Positions 55,685 through 64,000 of a stretch of DNA of 64,000 nucleotides are shown in pieces. The notes beneath the pieces were generated by a model that was not told where the DNA came from, did no database searches, and saw nothing but the letters and a program-made list of their open reading frames with translations. Source of the stretch: Enterobacter cloacae complex sp. ECNIH7. Its GTDB lineage: Bacteria > Pseudomonadota > Gammaproteobacteria > Enterobacterales > Enterobacteriaceae. Within the stretch, counting starts at the first letter, position 1; every line of letters starts with the position of its first letter. The stretch is from assembly GCF_002208095.1 (NCBI RefSeq), contig NZ_CP017990.1:1116001-1180000 (forward strand), written 5' to 3'. The translations under genes were made by a program, and so were the position numbers.

Positions 55685-56533
55685 TTACGCCAGAATGCCG
55701 CTCAGGCCATGCAGGCTCATGTAAATCCCTACTACGGTAATCAGCGCAGCGGAGATCCACGGCGCTTTACGGGAGAATTCGCTAAACCCGGGCCAGCGTT
55801 TGGTCGCGTGCTTGAGGCTTAAGGCGGCAATCGCGCCGGAAGCGACCAGCGTTAACGCCAGACCAATACTGAAGCTGAACACCAGCGTCGCGCCGAGGGC
55901 GAAATGCTTCAGCTGCAGGCAGATCAGTAGCACGGTGATGGACGCCGGACAGGGGATAAGCCCGCCGGTCAGGCCAAACATCACGATCTGTCCGGTGGTG
56001 ACATTTTGACCGCTGAAGCGCCGGTTAATATCCTGCGCGTGAGCGCGCTGGTGGGCGTCCTGCCACTCTTCTTCAACCAGCGAGTGTTCATGGTGAGGAT
56101 GATGATCATGATGGTGGTCATGGTCATGGTCATGGTTATGGTCATGGTCATGGTGGTGGTGATCATGATCGTGATGATGATGATCGTGCGGCTGGCTTTC
56201 TTTCCAGGTTCGCCACGCCATCCACAGGGCGATTGCAACGATCAGCACTCCGGAGAACAGCTGGAACCAGGGTTCGGACGTGTGCGCATCCCAGCCACGA
56301 CCAAACCATAATCCCGCCATCGCAACGAGCCAGACCACCGCCGTATGGGAGAGCGTGGCCGCCAGGCCGAGCAACACCGCCTGTTTCAGCGTGCCGCGGA
56401 TGGCAACAATAAAGGCGGCCATCATTGTTTTTGAATGGCCCGGTTCCAGGCCATGTAGCGCACCGAGCAGGATAGCGCTGGGAACAAACAGCCAGGCATT
56501 GCCCTGCTGAAGAAGTGAAGCAAAATCGGTCAT
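55685..56533 (-). CDS. rcnA: Nickel/cobalt efflux protein RcnA
   Basis: A 282-residue inner-membrane exporter of Ni(II) and Co(II). It has about six helices; the NicO-family metal motif is HGLEPGHSKTM (about 27-37). A long cytoplasmic loop at about 115-150 is almost only His and Asp and likely binds metal. It is divergent from rcnR, with three RcnR-type sites between. Confidence 0.95.
   Translation of the reverse strand: MTDFASLLQQGNAWLFVPSAILLGALHGLEPGHSKTMMAAFIVAIRGTLKQAVLLGLAATLSHTAVVWLVAMAGLWFGRGWDAHTSEPWFQLFSGVLIVAIALWMAWRTWKESQPHDHHHHDHDHHHHDHDHNHDHDHDHHHDHHPHHEHSLVEEEWQDAHQRAHAQDINRRFSGQNVTTGQIVMFGLTGGLIPCPASITVLLICLQLKHFALGATLVFSFSIGLALTLVASGAIAALSLKHATKRWPGFSEFSRKAPWISAALITVVGIYMSLHGLSGILA
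56096..56190. repeat. Simple repeat encoding the His/Asp loop of RcnA
   Basis: On the plus strand the sequence is built from GGTCAT, GATCAT and GATGAT units in near-tandem order, coding alternating His and Asp on the minus strand. Such repeats can slip in replication, so the loop length probably varies between strains. Confidence 0.7.
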
Positions 56534-56566
56534 GGGAAATTCCGGAGTGGAAAGCGTGCGGAGATA

Positions 56567-56624
56567 CTACTCCCCCCCAGTAGCTCAATACTACCCCCCA
56601 GTAGAAAAATACTCAGGGGGAGTA
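56567..56624. promoter_or_regulatory. Three RcnR operator-like dyads
   Basis: Three tandem sites of the TACT-G/C run-AGTA type: CTACT-C7-AGTAG (56567-56583), TACTA-C6-AGTA (56589-56603) and TACTCA-G5-AGTA (56610-56624). They match the RcnR/CsoR-family pattern of inverted repeats flanking a G/C tract, and lie between rcnA and rcnR. Confidence 0.8.
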
Positions 56625-56667
56625 GAGCGTGATATGCTTTAAAAGCCAAAAAATAAGGAATACAGAG

Positions 56668-56940
56668 ATGTCACATACCGTTCGCGACAAGAAGATGTTA
56701 CTGACTCGCCTGAAGAAAATTCAGGGGCAGAGCACCGCGCTGGAAAAAATGCTCAACAGCGATCACGAATGCGCCGAGGTGTTACAGCAGCTGGCGGCGA
56801 TCCGCGGGGCGGTCAATGGCATGATGATGCAGGTGATCGAAGGGCATTTAACCGATCATGTGGTGAAAGAGCCTGAAGAAGCGCAGCGTGAAGCCGATCT
56901 TGGCGTGGTGTTGCGGGTGATGAAATCCTATCTTAAGTAG
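56668..56940 (+). CDS. rcnR: Nickel/cobalt-responsive repressor RcnR
   Basis: A 90-residue all-helical repressor of the CsoR/RcnR family that releases rcnA when Ni or Co binds. The N-terminal [20 protein letters not shown] supplies the metal-binding His and DNA-contact residues, and Cys lies in [11 protein letters not shown]. The ATG at 56668 follows AAGGAATACAGAG. Its last 8 bases overlap the 3' end of the convergent pdeB. Confidence 0.95.
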   Translation: MSHTVRDKKMLLTRLKKIQGQSTALEKMLNSDHECAEVLQQLAAIRGAVNGMMMQVIEGHLTDHVVKEPEEAQREADLGVVLRVMKSYLK

Positions 56941-58498
56941 AATGCATGCCGAGGTTATTTTCCGCCCAAAGAATAAATTCCGTCTTTGGCAGCGCTTTAC
57001 TGTAAAACCATCCCTGACCGTACTGCACGCCGTGGCGGTGTAGCCAGGCGAGCTGTCCTGCGGTTTCGACGCCCTCCGCTACCATCGCCAGCTTCAGCGA
57101 CTTCGCTATTTCAATGATGTGCGGCGTCACGTTTTTATACTCCAATGCATCCACGAACGATTTATCAATTTTTAGCGTGTCGACGTCCAGATCCTGCAGA
57201 TAGCTCAGGCTGGAATAGCCCGTGCCAAAATCATCAATATAGACAGGGTGGCCCGAACGACGGAATGCGGCGATAGCCGGTGCGCTAATTTTGGGATCGG
57301 CAAAGCCGCGCTCGGTGAGCTCAAGGGCGATTTGTCGGGGATGGATTTGCCACTTATTCAGGAGCTGACTCAGCAGAGGCGGCAGGATGCCGGAGGTTAA
57401 ATCGGCAGGGGCGAGGTTAATGGAGATATGCTGATCCGGATAGCGTTGTAGCCAGTGGCCCATATCTTCAAACACCTTTTCGATGACGAGCTGCGTCAGC
57501 TGCGAAATAAGCCCCGTTTGCTCGGCAAGGGGGACAAAAATATCCGGCGAGAGGCTACTTCCGTCCGGCTGGGGCCAGCGCGTCAGCGCTTCTGCGCCCA
57601 CGATTTTTCCGCTACAGAGTGCCACGATGGGCTGATAGTTAACCACAAAATCCCGGCTGTGAATGGCATCCAGCAGGCGATTGCGCGGCGACTGGATACG
57701 CCGCAGGATCCGCAGGACAAACAGTGCGGCGAGCAGGCTTATCAACATGCCGAACGGTAACCAGAAAAGAAGCTGCCGGTGCCAGGTTTCAGCGAGCGGT
57801 TTGAGCGTTGCCCATGCGACGACGGTAAATCCAAGCTCAGGTACAGACTTCATGACGTACATTGAACCGTTGTACTGCACGCTTTTCACACCCCGCTCCT
57901 GAACCATGTCGCGGATGTGAGAATCAAGCTTACTGCTGCTGGCGAATATGCGGTGCGTTGTGCTTCCTACCAGGGCGGCATCAATCGCTATCTCGCCGAA
58001 AGGGATCACGTCCACCAGCGAGGCAGGATCGATCATGACAAGGTAGTGGCCTTTTCCCAGCACCGTCATGTAGCGGTTAAACCCAAGATCGTTTTGCGTG
58101 GTCAGCCACGCGCTGTAACCATCTTCGGTAATACGCATCGGAGGGGGGAAAGGGGCCGCATGGCTGGTTTGCTCCAGGGAGGAGCAGAGCGGTCGAAGGT
58201 TGTCGATATAAATCACTTCCTGGACATATCGCCACGAGAAAGCGACCCGGCGCATTTCCCGCAATTGCAAGGGGCTACACGGCACTCCCTCAAAGGCCTG
58301 CAGGTGATCGAGTGCTTCTTTTGCCTGATCCACAACCCTGTCGGTACGTACCAGCACGCGTGAGGCATAGTTATCCAGCGCATCGGCGAATTTATCTTCC
58401 GCCTGGCGATGGGCCAGCCAGATGCTCAGGCAGATGGGGACCAGCACAGAAAAGATAAGTACGCCAGTCACCAGACTGACCAGATGTCGGGTTTTCAT
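56933..58498 (-). CDS. pdeB: Cyclic di-GMP phosphodiesterase PdeB (YlaB; CSS + EAL)
   Basis: A 521-residue membrane protein. An N-terminal helix ([20 protein letters not shown]), a periplasmic CSS-motif domain with CSS in [10 protein letters not shown], a second helix at about 240-260, and a cytoplasmic EAL domain (about 275-510) with GAEALTRW and [16 protein letters not shown] proteins of E. coli are controlled through disulfide formation by DsbA/DsbB. The catalytic residues look complete, so it should hydrolyse c-di-GMP. Confidence 0.93.
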   Translation of the reverse strand: MKTRHLVSLVTGVLIFSVLVPICLSIWLAHRQAEDKFADALDNYASRVLVRTDRVVDQAKEALDHLQAFEGVPCSPLQLREMRRVAFSWRYVQEVIYIDNLRPLCSSLEQTSHAAPFPPPMRITEDGYSAWLTTQNDLGFNRYMTVLGKGHYLVMIDPASLVDVIPFGEIAIDAALVGSTTHRIFASSSKLDSHIRDMVQERGVKSVQYNGSMYVMKSVPELGFTVVAWATLKPLAETWHRQLLFWLPFGMLISLLAALFVLRILRRIQSPRNRLLDAIHSRDFVVNYQPIVALCSGKIVGAEALTRWPQPDGSSLSPDIFVPLAEQTGLISQLTQLVIEKVFEDMGHWLQRYPDQHISINLAPADLTSGILPPLLSQLLNKWQIHPRQIALELTERGFADPKISAPAIAAFRRSGHPVYIDDFGTGYSSLSYLQDLDVDTLKIDKSFVDALEYKNVTPHIIEIAKSLKLAMVAEGVETAGQLAWLHRHGVQYGQGWFYSKALPKTEFILWAENNLGMHST

Positions 58499-58684
58499 GC
58501 TGTCGTGTCCTTCCTCGTATACCCGTTCCTGGGCATTGAGTTCCCTGCCTGAAGAGAAAGATTTTACCGCGAAATGATATAGTTATAGCACGAGGTTGAC
58601 ATGGTTTTCATTTTATCTCAGGCAAACGAGAAATTATCGTCAGAAGAGAGGGGTTGTTTTTTCAACCTCGCCTGGATATTATTT

Positions 58685-58699
58685 TGTTATGTTATAACA
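58685..58699. promoter_or_regulatory. Zur box candidate upstream of rpmE2
   Basis: TGTTATG-T-TATAACA matches the Zur consensus TGTTATA-N-TATAACA with one mismatch. It is 19 bases before the rpmE2 ATG. Zur represses the zinc-free L31/L36 genes when zinc is plentiful in E. coli. Confidence 0.75.
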
Positions 58700-58717
58700 A
58701 AACATAAAGGATTTACG

Positions 58718-58978
58718 ATGAAACCCGATATCCACCCAGCCTATCGCACCGTGGTATTCCACGATACTAGCGCTAATGAATACTTTAAAGTCGGCTCAAC
58801 CATTAAAACCGACCGCGAAATTGAACTCGACGGTGAAACGTATCCGTACATCACCATCGAGGTTTCTTCAAAATCGCACCCGTTTTATACCGGTAAGCAG
58901 AAAACGTTCTCCACGGACGGCAGCGCAGCGCGCTTCCGCAAGCGTTTTGGCGGTTTTCTCAATGCGAAGCGGGGCTAA
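58718..58978 (+). CDS. rpmE2: Ribosomal protein L31 type B (zinc-independent)
   Basis: An 86-residue paralogue of L31 (YkgM) that lacks the CxxC zinc site and replaces zinc-containing L31 under zinc shortage, freeing zinc. It begins [19 protein letters not shown] and contains the family core [11 protein letters not shown]. The start at 58718 is decided by AAAGGA upstream and the family length. rpmJ2 follows after 2 bases. Confidence 0.96.
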   Translation: MKPDIHPAYRTVVFHDTSANEYFKVGSTIKTDREIELDGETYPYITIEVSSKSHPFYTGKQKTFSTDGSAARFRKRFGGFLNAKRG

Positions 58979-58980
58979 CC

Positions 58981-59121
58981 ATGCAGGTACTTAACTCATT
59001 ACGCAGTGCAAAGCAGCGTCACCCGGATTGCCAGATAGTCAAACGCAAGGGACGCTTATACGTGATTTGCAAATCTAATCCGCGCTTTAAGGCGGTTCAG
59101 GGACGTAAAAAAAGACGCTAA
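58981..59121 (+). CDS. rpmJ2: Ribosomal protein L36 type B (zinc-independent)
   Basis: A 46-residue paralogue of L36 (YkgO), beginning [20 protein letters not shown] and ending in a basic RKKRR tail. It lacks the full C3H zinc ligand set of normal L36. It forms one operon with rpmE2 under the Zur box. Its stop overlaps the 3' end of the convergent GNAT gene by 4 bases. Confidence 0.95.
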   Translation: MQVLNSLRSAKQRHPDCQIVKRKGRLYVICKSNPRFKAVQGRKKRR

Positions 59122-59828
59122 ACGCGCGTTTCTCGCCAGCTTTCCAGGGATCTTTTCTGTTTGCCATCGGCAGTAAAATTGTCGGTGGCAAGCCAGCTTT
59201 CAAAGGCGTTAGCCAGCGCTGGCCACTCTTTGTCGAGAATCGAAAACCAGTCGGTATCCCGGTTACGGCCTTTTATGACCAGCGCCTGACGAAAGCGCCC
59301 CTCAAACTGAAAGCCCAGACGCAGCGCCGCTTTGCGGGAAGGCTCGTTCAGGCTATTGCACTTCCACTCATAGCGCCGGTACCCCAGGGTATCGAACACG
59401 TACCGCATCAGCAGATACTGCGCTTCTGTCGACCCTGGCGTGCGGCTTAACAGAGGAGAGAAGTGAACGTGCCCCACTTCCACGACCCCGTTTTTAGGAT
59501 CGATCCGCATCAGGGAAAGCGTACCGACAGGAGACTGGGTCCGGTTATCCATAACGGTAAAGTGGATGGGATCGGATAACTCACTTACGCTCGCCACCCA
59601 TTCGGCAAACTCCTCTGCGGTGGCATCGGGTTCACGCAGCAGCCACGTCCAGCTGCGGGTATCTTCGGCCAGGGAATAGGCGGAGAACAACGCGTGGGCA
59701 TGCTCCACGCGCAGCGGCTCAAGCCGACAATAGTGACCCTGAAGGACCACCCGGGACGGGTGCTGACGAGGCTGCCAGTCGATAAGGGCTTCACCTACGG
59801 GCTGCCCAAACGCATTGAATGTATTCAT
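59118..59828 (-). CDS. GNAT-family N-acetyltransferase (RimJ/RimL type)
   Basis: A 236-residue acetyltransferase. The RimL-type fold shows [17 protein letters not shown] near the N-terminus, [83 protein letters not shown], where the C-terminal part holds the acetyl-CoA fold. The substrate (protein N-terminus, amine, or drug) is unknown. It is divergent from a MocR regulator that may control it. Confidence 0.87.
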   Translation of the reverse strand: MNTFNAFGQPVGEALIDWQPRQHPSRVVLQGHYCRLEPLRVEHAHALFSAYSLAEDTRSWTWLLREPDATAEEFAEWVASVSELSDPIHFTVMDNRTQSPVGTLSLMRIDPKNGVVEVGHVHFSPLLSRTPGSTEAQYLLMRYVFDTLGYRRYEWKCNSLNEPSRKAALRLGFQFEGRFRQALVIKGRNRDTDWFSILDKEWPALANAFESWLATDNFTADGKQKRSLESWRETRV

Positions 59829-59872
59829 CTTTATTTCTGTGACGTTGAAAAGATCTCCAGATTAGTGAATTG

Positions 59873-59916
59873 CTGGTTCCTTAAAAAGAACCACCAGGCT
59901 ATGTTTTTCTGGTACC
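59873..59916. promoter_or_regulatory. Repeat cluster between the GNAT gene and the MocR regulator
   Basis: CTGGTTCC (59873-59880) and CTGGTACC (59909-59916) are direct repeats 36 bases apart, and GAACC (59888-59892) forms an inverted partner to the first. MocR proteins often bind such combined direct and inverted repeats. Confidence 0.4.
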
Positions 59917-59929
59917 ACAAGGAGGGAAG

Positions 59930-61390
59930 ATGAATATACCGGGTGATGAGCTTTACGCTTTGCTCCATGCTGCGCTGAAAAAGCGTGGGCAAGAGACGCT
60001 CCAGCGCGCGCTCTATCTCGCTTTGCGGGAGGCCATACTGGGCGGAAGGCTTCGGTCCGGCAGCCAGCTGCCCGGTTCGCGAACGCTGGCGCAGCAGATC
60101 TCGGTTTCCCTAAACACCGTCAATGCGGCGCTGGACCAGCTCGCGCTCGAAGGCTATTTGCTGCGTAACCGTCAGGGTACGCGGGTGGGGCAATTCGCTC
60201 ATCGTACGATTGCCCGGGCATTGCCGGATCCTGACGTCAGGCTGACAAAACGGGTCGCCCTGCTGTCCGCGCCCGTGCCGCGCGACACCCCGGTGATGGC
60301 GTTTACGCCGGGAACGCCTGCTATTAACTATTTCCCCTTGCCGCTGTGGCGGCGATTGTACGATCGCGTCCTGCGCGAGGAGGGGAGTGCCCTGTTAGGC
60401 TATGGCGACCCGGCCGGCGAGCCGTCGCTGCGGGCCGCGATTGCCCGGCATCTCGCCCTGTCTCGCGGTATCGACTGCGACGCCAGCCAGATAGTGATAA
60501 CCGAAGGAGCGCTTGAGGGCGTCAATCTCTGCACAATGCTGTTAAGCGAGCCTGGCGATGTCGCCTGGGTAGAAAACCCCGGCTATAGCGGGGCAAAGAG
60601 TGCGTTTGTTAAAACCGGCCTGGCAATGACGGGAATACCGGTAGATGACGAGGGAATGTGCTGGGAAGGGCTGGATGCGCCCGCTCCTTCACTGATTTTT
60701 ACCTCACCTTCGCATCAGTTCCCTTGCGGGAGCGTGCTCAGCGCGCGGCGGCGGCTGGCGCTGCTGGAGCTGGCCCGGCAGCACAACGCGTGGATCATTG
60801 AAGACGATTACGACAGCGAGTTCCGCTATGCCGGTGAGCCCGTACCGGCGATGCTGGGAATGGTCAATAATGCGCCCGTTGTGTATCTGGGTACGTTCAG
60901 TAAAACGCTTTTTCCATCGCTCAGAATGGGGTTCATGGTGTTACCGCCAGCGCTGGCGAAAGCGGCTCGCCCGGCCATCGGCTCGCTGTTGCGCGGGGGG
61001 CATCGTGCAGAGCAGCGTACCCTGGCGCTGTTTATTGAAGAAGGTCATTACGCCCGTCATCTTGCCGCCATGCGTCGGCTCTACCGTAAGCGCTACCGCC
61101 AGCTGCGTGAGGTGCTGTGCGCAGAGCTTTATTCTCCGCACCGCATTCTGGCTGGCGAAGGTGGAATGCATCTGACGCTGGCGATAGACGGTATTGACGA
61201 CCAGAGGCTGGTGGAGCAGGCGAGGGCGTTTCAGCTGGCACCCGCTGCGCTGAGCGGGTACTACCTGGAGGTGAAGCAGGGGCAAACCGGTCTGGTTTTA
61301 GGTTACGGCAATACCTCTGCTTCTCAGTTTACGCCGGGGATCCGACGCCTGCAGGCGTTAATTACGCAGCAGCAGGGCGGGAAAGGGTAA
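59930..61390 (+). CDS. MocR/PdxR-family regulator (GntR HTH + aminotransferase domain)
   Basis: A 486-residue regulator with a GntR winged helix (about 15-80; [40 protein letters not shown]) and a fold-type I aminotransferase-like domain whose PLP Lys is in [17 protein letters not shown]; the PLP-ring residue region [12 protein letters not shown] is intact. It resembles PdxR/YdcR-type proteins. Divergent orientation suggests it controls the GNAT gene. Its 3' end overlaps ylaC by 29 bases. Confidence 0.88.
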   Translation: MNIPGDELYALLHAALKKRGQETLQRALYLALREAILGGRLRSGSQLPGSRTLAQQISVSLNTVNAALDQLALEGYLLRNRQGTRVGQFAHRTIARALPDPDVRLTKRVALLSAPVPRDTPVMAFTPGTPAINYFPLPLWRRLYDRVLREEGSALLGYGDPAGEPSLRAAIARHLALSRGIDCDASQIVITEGALEGVNLCTMLLSEPGDVAWVENPGYSGAKSAFVKTGLAMTGIPVDDEGMCWEGLDAPAPSLIFTSPSHQFPCGSVLSARRRLALLELARQHNAWIIEDDYDSEFRYAGEPVPAMLGMVNNAPVVYLGTFSKTLFPSLRMGFMVLPPALAKAARPAIGSLLRGGHRAEQRTLALFIEEGHYARHLAAMRRLYRKRYRQLREVLCAELYSPHRILAGEGGMHLTLAIDGIDDQRLVEQARAFQLAPAALSGYYLEVKQGQTGLVLGYGNTSASQFTPGIRRLQALITQQQGGKG

Positions 61391-61829
61391 AAACATCATA
61401 GAAAGAGAGCTGGCCTTTGGTGGAGACCATTTTCTGCAGCTTCTCTTTTTGCCCGGCTTCAACCGCCGGAGAGTGCATAATGTTTTCGATCAGCTCTTCT
61501 GGCACGTAACGCGTGTTGTACCATTCGCCGTTATAGCAGACCCGAAAATCGAGCACGTCGATATCTTCGTAACGGTAGCGCGGATTCACGTCGAAAAAGA
61601 AAAAGGCGTTAAAGACGACAAACAGTACAACCAGCAGCCAGACGGAGTCCACCAGCGTTTCGGACTTCAGCATCACAATCAGCGTCGCCAGCCACGCGGC
61701 ATACATGGCGACAAACAGTCCAGGATGTTTGCGAATAAAGCTAATGCTAAAGCGCGGGCGATTGTCGCGCTTTTCGCGGAGGTTGAGATCGTCGATGGTG
61801 GCGGTAAGCAGGCGCTGTATCTCGGTCAT
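61362..61829 (-). CDS. ylaC: Inner-membrane protein YlaC
   Basis: A 155-residue protein with two adjacent membrane helices ([19 protein letters not shown] and [22 protein letters not shown]) between soluble ends. Function unknown. In E. coli it lies beside maa as here. Its 3' end overlaps the convergent MocR gene by 29 bases. Confidence 0.92.
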   Translation of the reverse strand: MTEIQRLLTATIDDLNLREKRDNRPRFSISFIRKHPGLFVAMYAAWLATLIVMLKSETLVDSVWLLVVLFVVFNAFFFFDVNPRYRYEDIDVLDFRVCYNGEWYNTRYVPEELIENIMHSPAVEAGQKEKLQKMVSTKGQLSFYDVFTLSRPAAA

Positions 61830-61946
61830 TTTTTGCCTTCATGAGAGTTGACAATACAGGGTGTCTGCCAATTTTAGGGGAGCCATCAGGCTGAAAAAAG
61901 TAACAGTCTGGTGCTAAAAGACTATAACAGTTGACTCCCCGCAACC

Positions 61947-62498
61947 TCACAGCGTTTTGATGATTTTTGCCGGGTTGCCGCCAACGACGACGTTAGCCGG
62001 GACGTCTTTCGTCACGACGGCGCCGGAGGCCACCACCACATTATCACCAATGGTGACGCCGGGGTTAATGACCGCCCGGCCACCAATCCAGACGTTATTG
62101 CCAATATTGACAGGTTTTCCAAATTCCACGCCGCTGTTTCGTTCTTCCGCGTCCAGGGGATGGGTAGCCGTATAAATATGAACACCCGGCGCGAGCATGC
62201 AGTTATCGCCAATATGAACAGGGCAGACATCCAGCATCACGCAGTCGAAGTTTGCATAAAAGTTTTTGCCCAGATAAATGTTATATCCGTAGTCGCAGCG
62301 GAAGCTCGGCTCAATATAAGCTCCTGCGCTTTGTCCCAGAAGTTCCGCCAGAATGTTCTGTCGTTCTGTTTTTTCATCAGGCGCGGTGTGGTTATAGCGG
62401 TAAACCAGATGGCGGGCCCGCAGTCGGTCAGCCCGTAACGTCTCATCGCCGGGGCGGTAATGTTCACCGGCAATCATTTTCTGTTTTTCTAAGCTCAT
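61947..62498 (-). CDS. maa: Maltose O-acetyltransferase Maa
   Basis: A 183-residue left-handed beta-helix acetyltransferase that acetylates maltose and glucose; related to LacA. The hexapeptide repeats run from about 75 to 175 ([57 protein letters not shown]), with the catalytic His in TATHPLD. Length equals E. coli Maa. A good CRP site lies about 80 bases upstream. Confidence 0.95.
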   Translation of the reverse strand: MSLEKQKMIAGEHYRPGDETLRADRLRARHLVYRYNHTAPDEKTERQNILAELLGQSAGAYIEPSFRCDYGYNIYLGKNFYANFDCVMLDVCPVHIGDNCMLAPGVHIYTATHPLDAEERNSGVEFGKPVNIGNNVWIGGRAVINPGVTIGDNVVVASGAVVTKDVPANVVVGGNPAKIIKTL

Positions 62499-62570
62499 TG
62501 GAAACCTCTCTGGATGTTATTACCGCAGGGTAATCGGAACAGGCCAGAAGGGGAACGTTCCCGAAAAGCC

Positions 62571-62590
62571 GTTGTGACTGTCGTCACAAC
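62571..62590. promoter_or_regulatory. Near-ideal CRP site upstream of maa
   Basis: GTTGTGACTGTCGTCACAAC is a perfect inverted repeat around TGTC and contains TGTGA-N6-TCACA with no mismatch. It is centred about 82 bases before the maa start codon, in the gap between hha and maa. Confidence 0.7.
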
Positions 62591-62703
62591 ATTGCTGCTG
62601 ATGAACACGTTTTATACGGAGACCTGGCTTACGCACAGGGAGCATAACGGGACAGGTAAATACTCAGAACGAGGCGTAGAACTCTACAGACACCCTTCAA
62701 AGA

Positions 62704-62922
62704 TTAACGGACAAATTTCCACACAGAAGTAGGGATTTTGTCATACAGCTTATTCATTGTCAGTTCAGCAAGACGATGGTCAGCGGCTGAATAAAATACC
62801 GCCAGTTCATTATCAGAAAGCTCGTATTTATTCTTTTCAATGACGCGCTCGAGCGTGTCAATTGACTGACAACGTCGTAAGCGCATCAAATAATCGATTT
62901 TTGTGAGTGGTTTATCAGACAT
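62704..62922 (-). CDS. hha: Haemolysin expression modulator Hha
   Basis: A 72-residue nucleoid-associated protein that binds H-NS and silences horizontally acquired genes. The sequence [64 protein letters not shown] is nearly that of E. coli Hha. It forms a pair with tomB, 27 bases upstream, described as a toxin-antitoxin pair affecting biofilm. Confidence 0.97.
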   Translation of the reverse strand: MSDKPLTKIDYLMRLRRCQSIDTLERVIEKNKYELSDNELAVFYSAADHRLAELTMNKLYDKIPTSVWKFVR

Positions 62923-62949
62923 AAATTCACCTTAGTAATTGTAATAATT

Positions 62950-63324
62950 TTAACAGGAAAGACTCACCGGGTTAGCTCTGCTCACGTTGACGAAACAGCG
63001 GAATAGCCGATTTCCCGATTTACGCCATTTTTGCAAATCCTGAGCGTTAATGCCGTAACTGCTGAACAACATAAAGGTGTCGTCCAGGTATTCATCAATT
63101 TGCTCAATGAGCTTATTATCTTCATTGTACTTAATTTTATAATTAAGTGCGAAGGTTGCGATATGCTCTATCAGCTCATTCAACTGTAAATTGATGGCAG
63201 ACGTTGGGTCGTTTACCCAGCCATGGTTGCTTTCATCAAGATTGGCAAGGCAGTCATGGTACAAGGATTCGCAGAGAAATTTCAACTGCGCGATATCATG
63301 CCTTTTTGGCGAGTACTCGTCCAT
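62950..63324 (-). CDS. tomB: Hha antitoxin/biofilm modulator TomB
   Basis: A 124-residue protein (formerly YbaJ) that counteracts Hha toxicity in E. coli, in part through oxidation of a Cys. It starts MDEYSPKRHDIAQLKFLCESLYHDCLANL at 63324, the family length, with AGAAGGGGATGCGCT upstream; the frame open to 63357 lacks support. It is the first gene of tomB-hha. Confidence 0.95.
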   Translation of the reverse strand: MDEYSPKRHDIAQLKFLCESLYHDCLANLDESNHGWVNDPTSAINLQLNELIEHIATFALNYKIKYNEDNKLIEQIDEYLDDTFMLFSSYGINAQDLQKWRKSGNRLFRCFVNVSRANPVSLSC

Positions 63325-63636
63325 AGCGCATCCCCTTCTGAGTGATTTCTTACTCACCGAACATCATTGTCGGGATGGATACAACTGACTTAGCTACATG
63401 AGTGCTGTGTTCCTGATAACCTAACTATAAGCCACTCCTTCCTGGATTTCACCGCGCTATTACGAAAAATTACAAATAAAATCCGCAGGCTGGGAGCGTG
63501 TACGCAAATGGTCACCCTGGACTCAACGTTTTTATCCAAATTAACGACGGGCTTTTATCGCTTCCTTACGTTTCATCGGCTTAGCAAAAATGATGAGAAA
63601 AGTTCAGATTCAGACTTATCTTTGTAAGAACTTCTT

Positions 63637-63654
63637 ATTAGGAATATTCCTAAT
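63637..63654. promoter_or_regulatory. RcsAB-box-like perfect palindrome
   Basis: ATTAGGAATATTCCTAAT is a perfect 18-bp palindrome; its inner 14 bases (63639-63652) match the RcsAB consensus TAAGAATATTCCTA at 13 positions. It is about 315 bases upstream of the tomB start codon. Confidence 0.55.
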
Positions 63655-63792
63655 ACTTTAAGCGGGGAAATGAAATTAAAAAAATCCTGAATTCACCGAT
63701 TAAGGTATCAGTTAATTATGATATGTCTATTTAAGATGGCAGAAAATAAATAGAGCCACAATAAGCGTAATTTATGATTTTTTCTGAAAATG

Positions 63793-63818
63793 AAAAAGGC
63801 CGCTAATGCGGCCTTTTT
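63793..63818. terminator. Bidirectional terminator downstream of acrB
   Basis: The stem AAAAAGGCCGC-TAAT-GCGGCCTTTTT. It serves acrB on the minus strand and could also end a plus-strand transcript. Confidence 0.88.
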
Positions 63819-63835
63819 ATCATGTGGAACCGGTA

Positions 63836-64000
<165 letters not shown>

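Larger units (their letters stand above)
63325..63835. other. Long intergenic region between tomB and acrB (511 bases)
   Basis: No protein gene is credible. It is AT-rich from about 63600 onward. It holds the tomB promoter, a perfect 18-bp palindrome like an RcsAB box (63637-63654), and a bidirectional terminator at 63793-63818. The segment between palindrome and terminator could be a plus-strand small RNA. Confidence 0.6.

Noticed and set aside
56096..56190. Short tandem units considered as a CRISPR array
   Set aside because: Units are 6 bases without spacers and encode the RcnA loop in frame.
56006..56311. Met/Val-rich frame opposite the RcnA histidine loop
   Set aside because: A by-product of the His/Asp repeat read on the other strand.
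61947..62498. Maa as the missing lacA of the lac operon
   Set aside because: Length, sequence start and neighbours (ylaC, hha) fit maltose acetyltransferase, and it is over 6 kb from lacZ on the other strand.
62514..62732. 72-residue plus-strand frame between maa and hha
   Set aside because: It crosses the CRP-type dyad and enters the hha coding region; there is no ribosome-binding site or family resemblance.

Overview
The window is enterobacterial chromosome, most likely Enterobacter (E. cloacae complex) or a close relative. It keeps the E. coli K-12 gene order from secF to acrB almost intact (tsx, nrdR-rib-nusB-thiL, dxs-ispA-xseB, thiI, cyoABCDE, ampG, bolA, tig-clpPX-lon-hupB-ppiD, mdlAB, glnK-amtB, tesB, ffs, rpmE2/rpmJ2, maa, hha-tomB, acrB). 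Into this order are placed genes typical of Enterobacter and its neighbours: a VOC/WYL pair, a CcdA-like cysteine desulfhydrase, yczR/yczE, lacI-lacZ, rcnA/rcnR and a MocR/GNAT pair. The genus call is inference from gene order and remembered protein similarity; no database was searched.

Layout. 1-3.9 kb: end of secF, a VOC protein with its WYL regulator, nucleoside porin tsx, lipoprotein yajI. 3.9-8.5 kb: nrdR, riboflavin genes ribD/ribH, nusB and thiL, then a REP element where E. coli has pgpA, then yajO. 8.6-16.8 kb: isoprenoid genes dxs-ispA with xseB, thiI, yajL-panE, yajQ, yajR. 16.9-22 kb: the cytochrome bo3 oxidase operon cyoABCDE. 22-25 kb: ampG, yajG, bolA. 25-34 kb: protein quality control (tig, clpP, clpX, lon, hupB, ppiD), with heat-shock promoter motifs before clpP and lon. 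34-40.6 kb: ybaV, fadM, a decayed HigB-type toxin with an intact HigA-type antitoxin, queC, ybaE, cof, and a divergent cysteine-detoxification pair (ccdA-like/decR). 40.6-46.1 kb: ABC exporter mdlAB and nitrogen-control genes glnK-amtB behind a sigma-54 promoter. 46.2-49.2 kb: tesB, ybaY, atl, the 4.5S RNA gene ffs, and an AT-rich two-gene unit (ribbon-helix-helix protein plus an unrecognised 71-residue protein). 49.2-56.9 kb: yczR/yczE, lacI-lacZ without lacY or lacA, and the nickel/cobalt efflux pair rcnA/rcnR. 56.9-64 kb: pdeB, zinc-independent ribosomal proteins rpmE2-rpmJ2, a GNAT/MocR divergent pair, ylaC, maa, hha-tomB and the 3' end of acrB.

Most of the window is ordinary core genome. 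The points worth a second look are: a matched pair of lac operators flanking lacI about 1.2 kb apart; the loss of pgpA with a two-codon shortening of thiL; the broken toxin beside an intact antitoxin with a perfect 22-bp palindrome upstream; the unexplained two-gene unit beside ffs; a 69-nt composite repeat (terminator plus palindrome) present twice; and well-formed but unassigned regulatory palindromes (a CRP box before maa, an RcsAB-like box between tomB and acrB). No tRNA, rRNA, CRISPR array, insertion sequence or prophage gene was seen.
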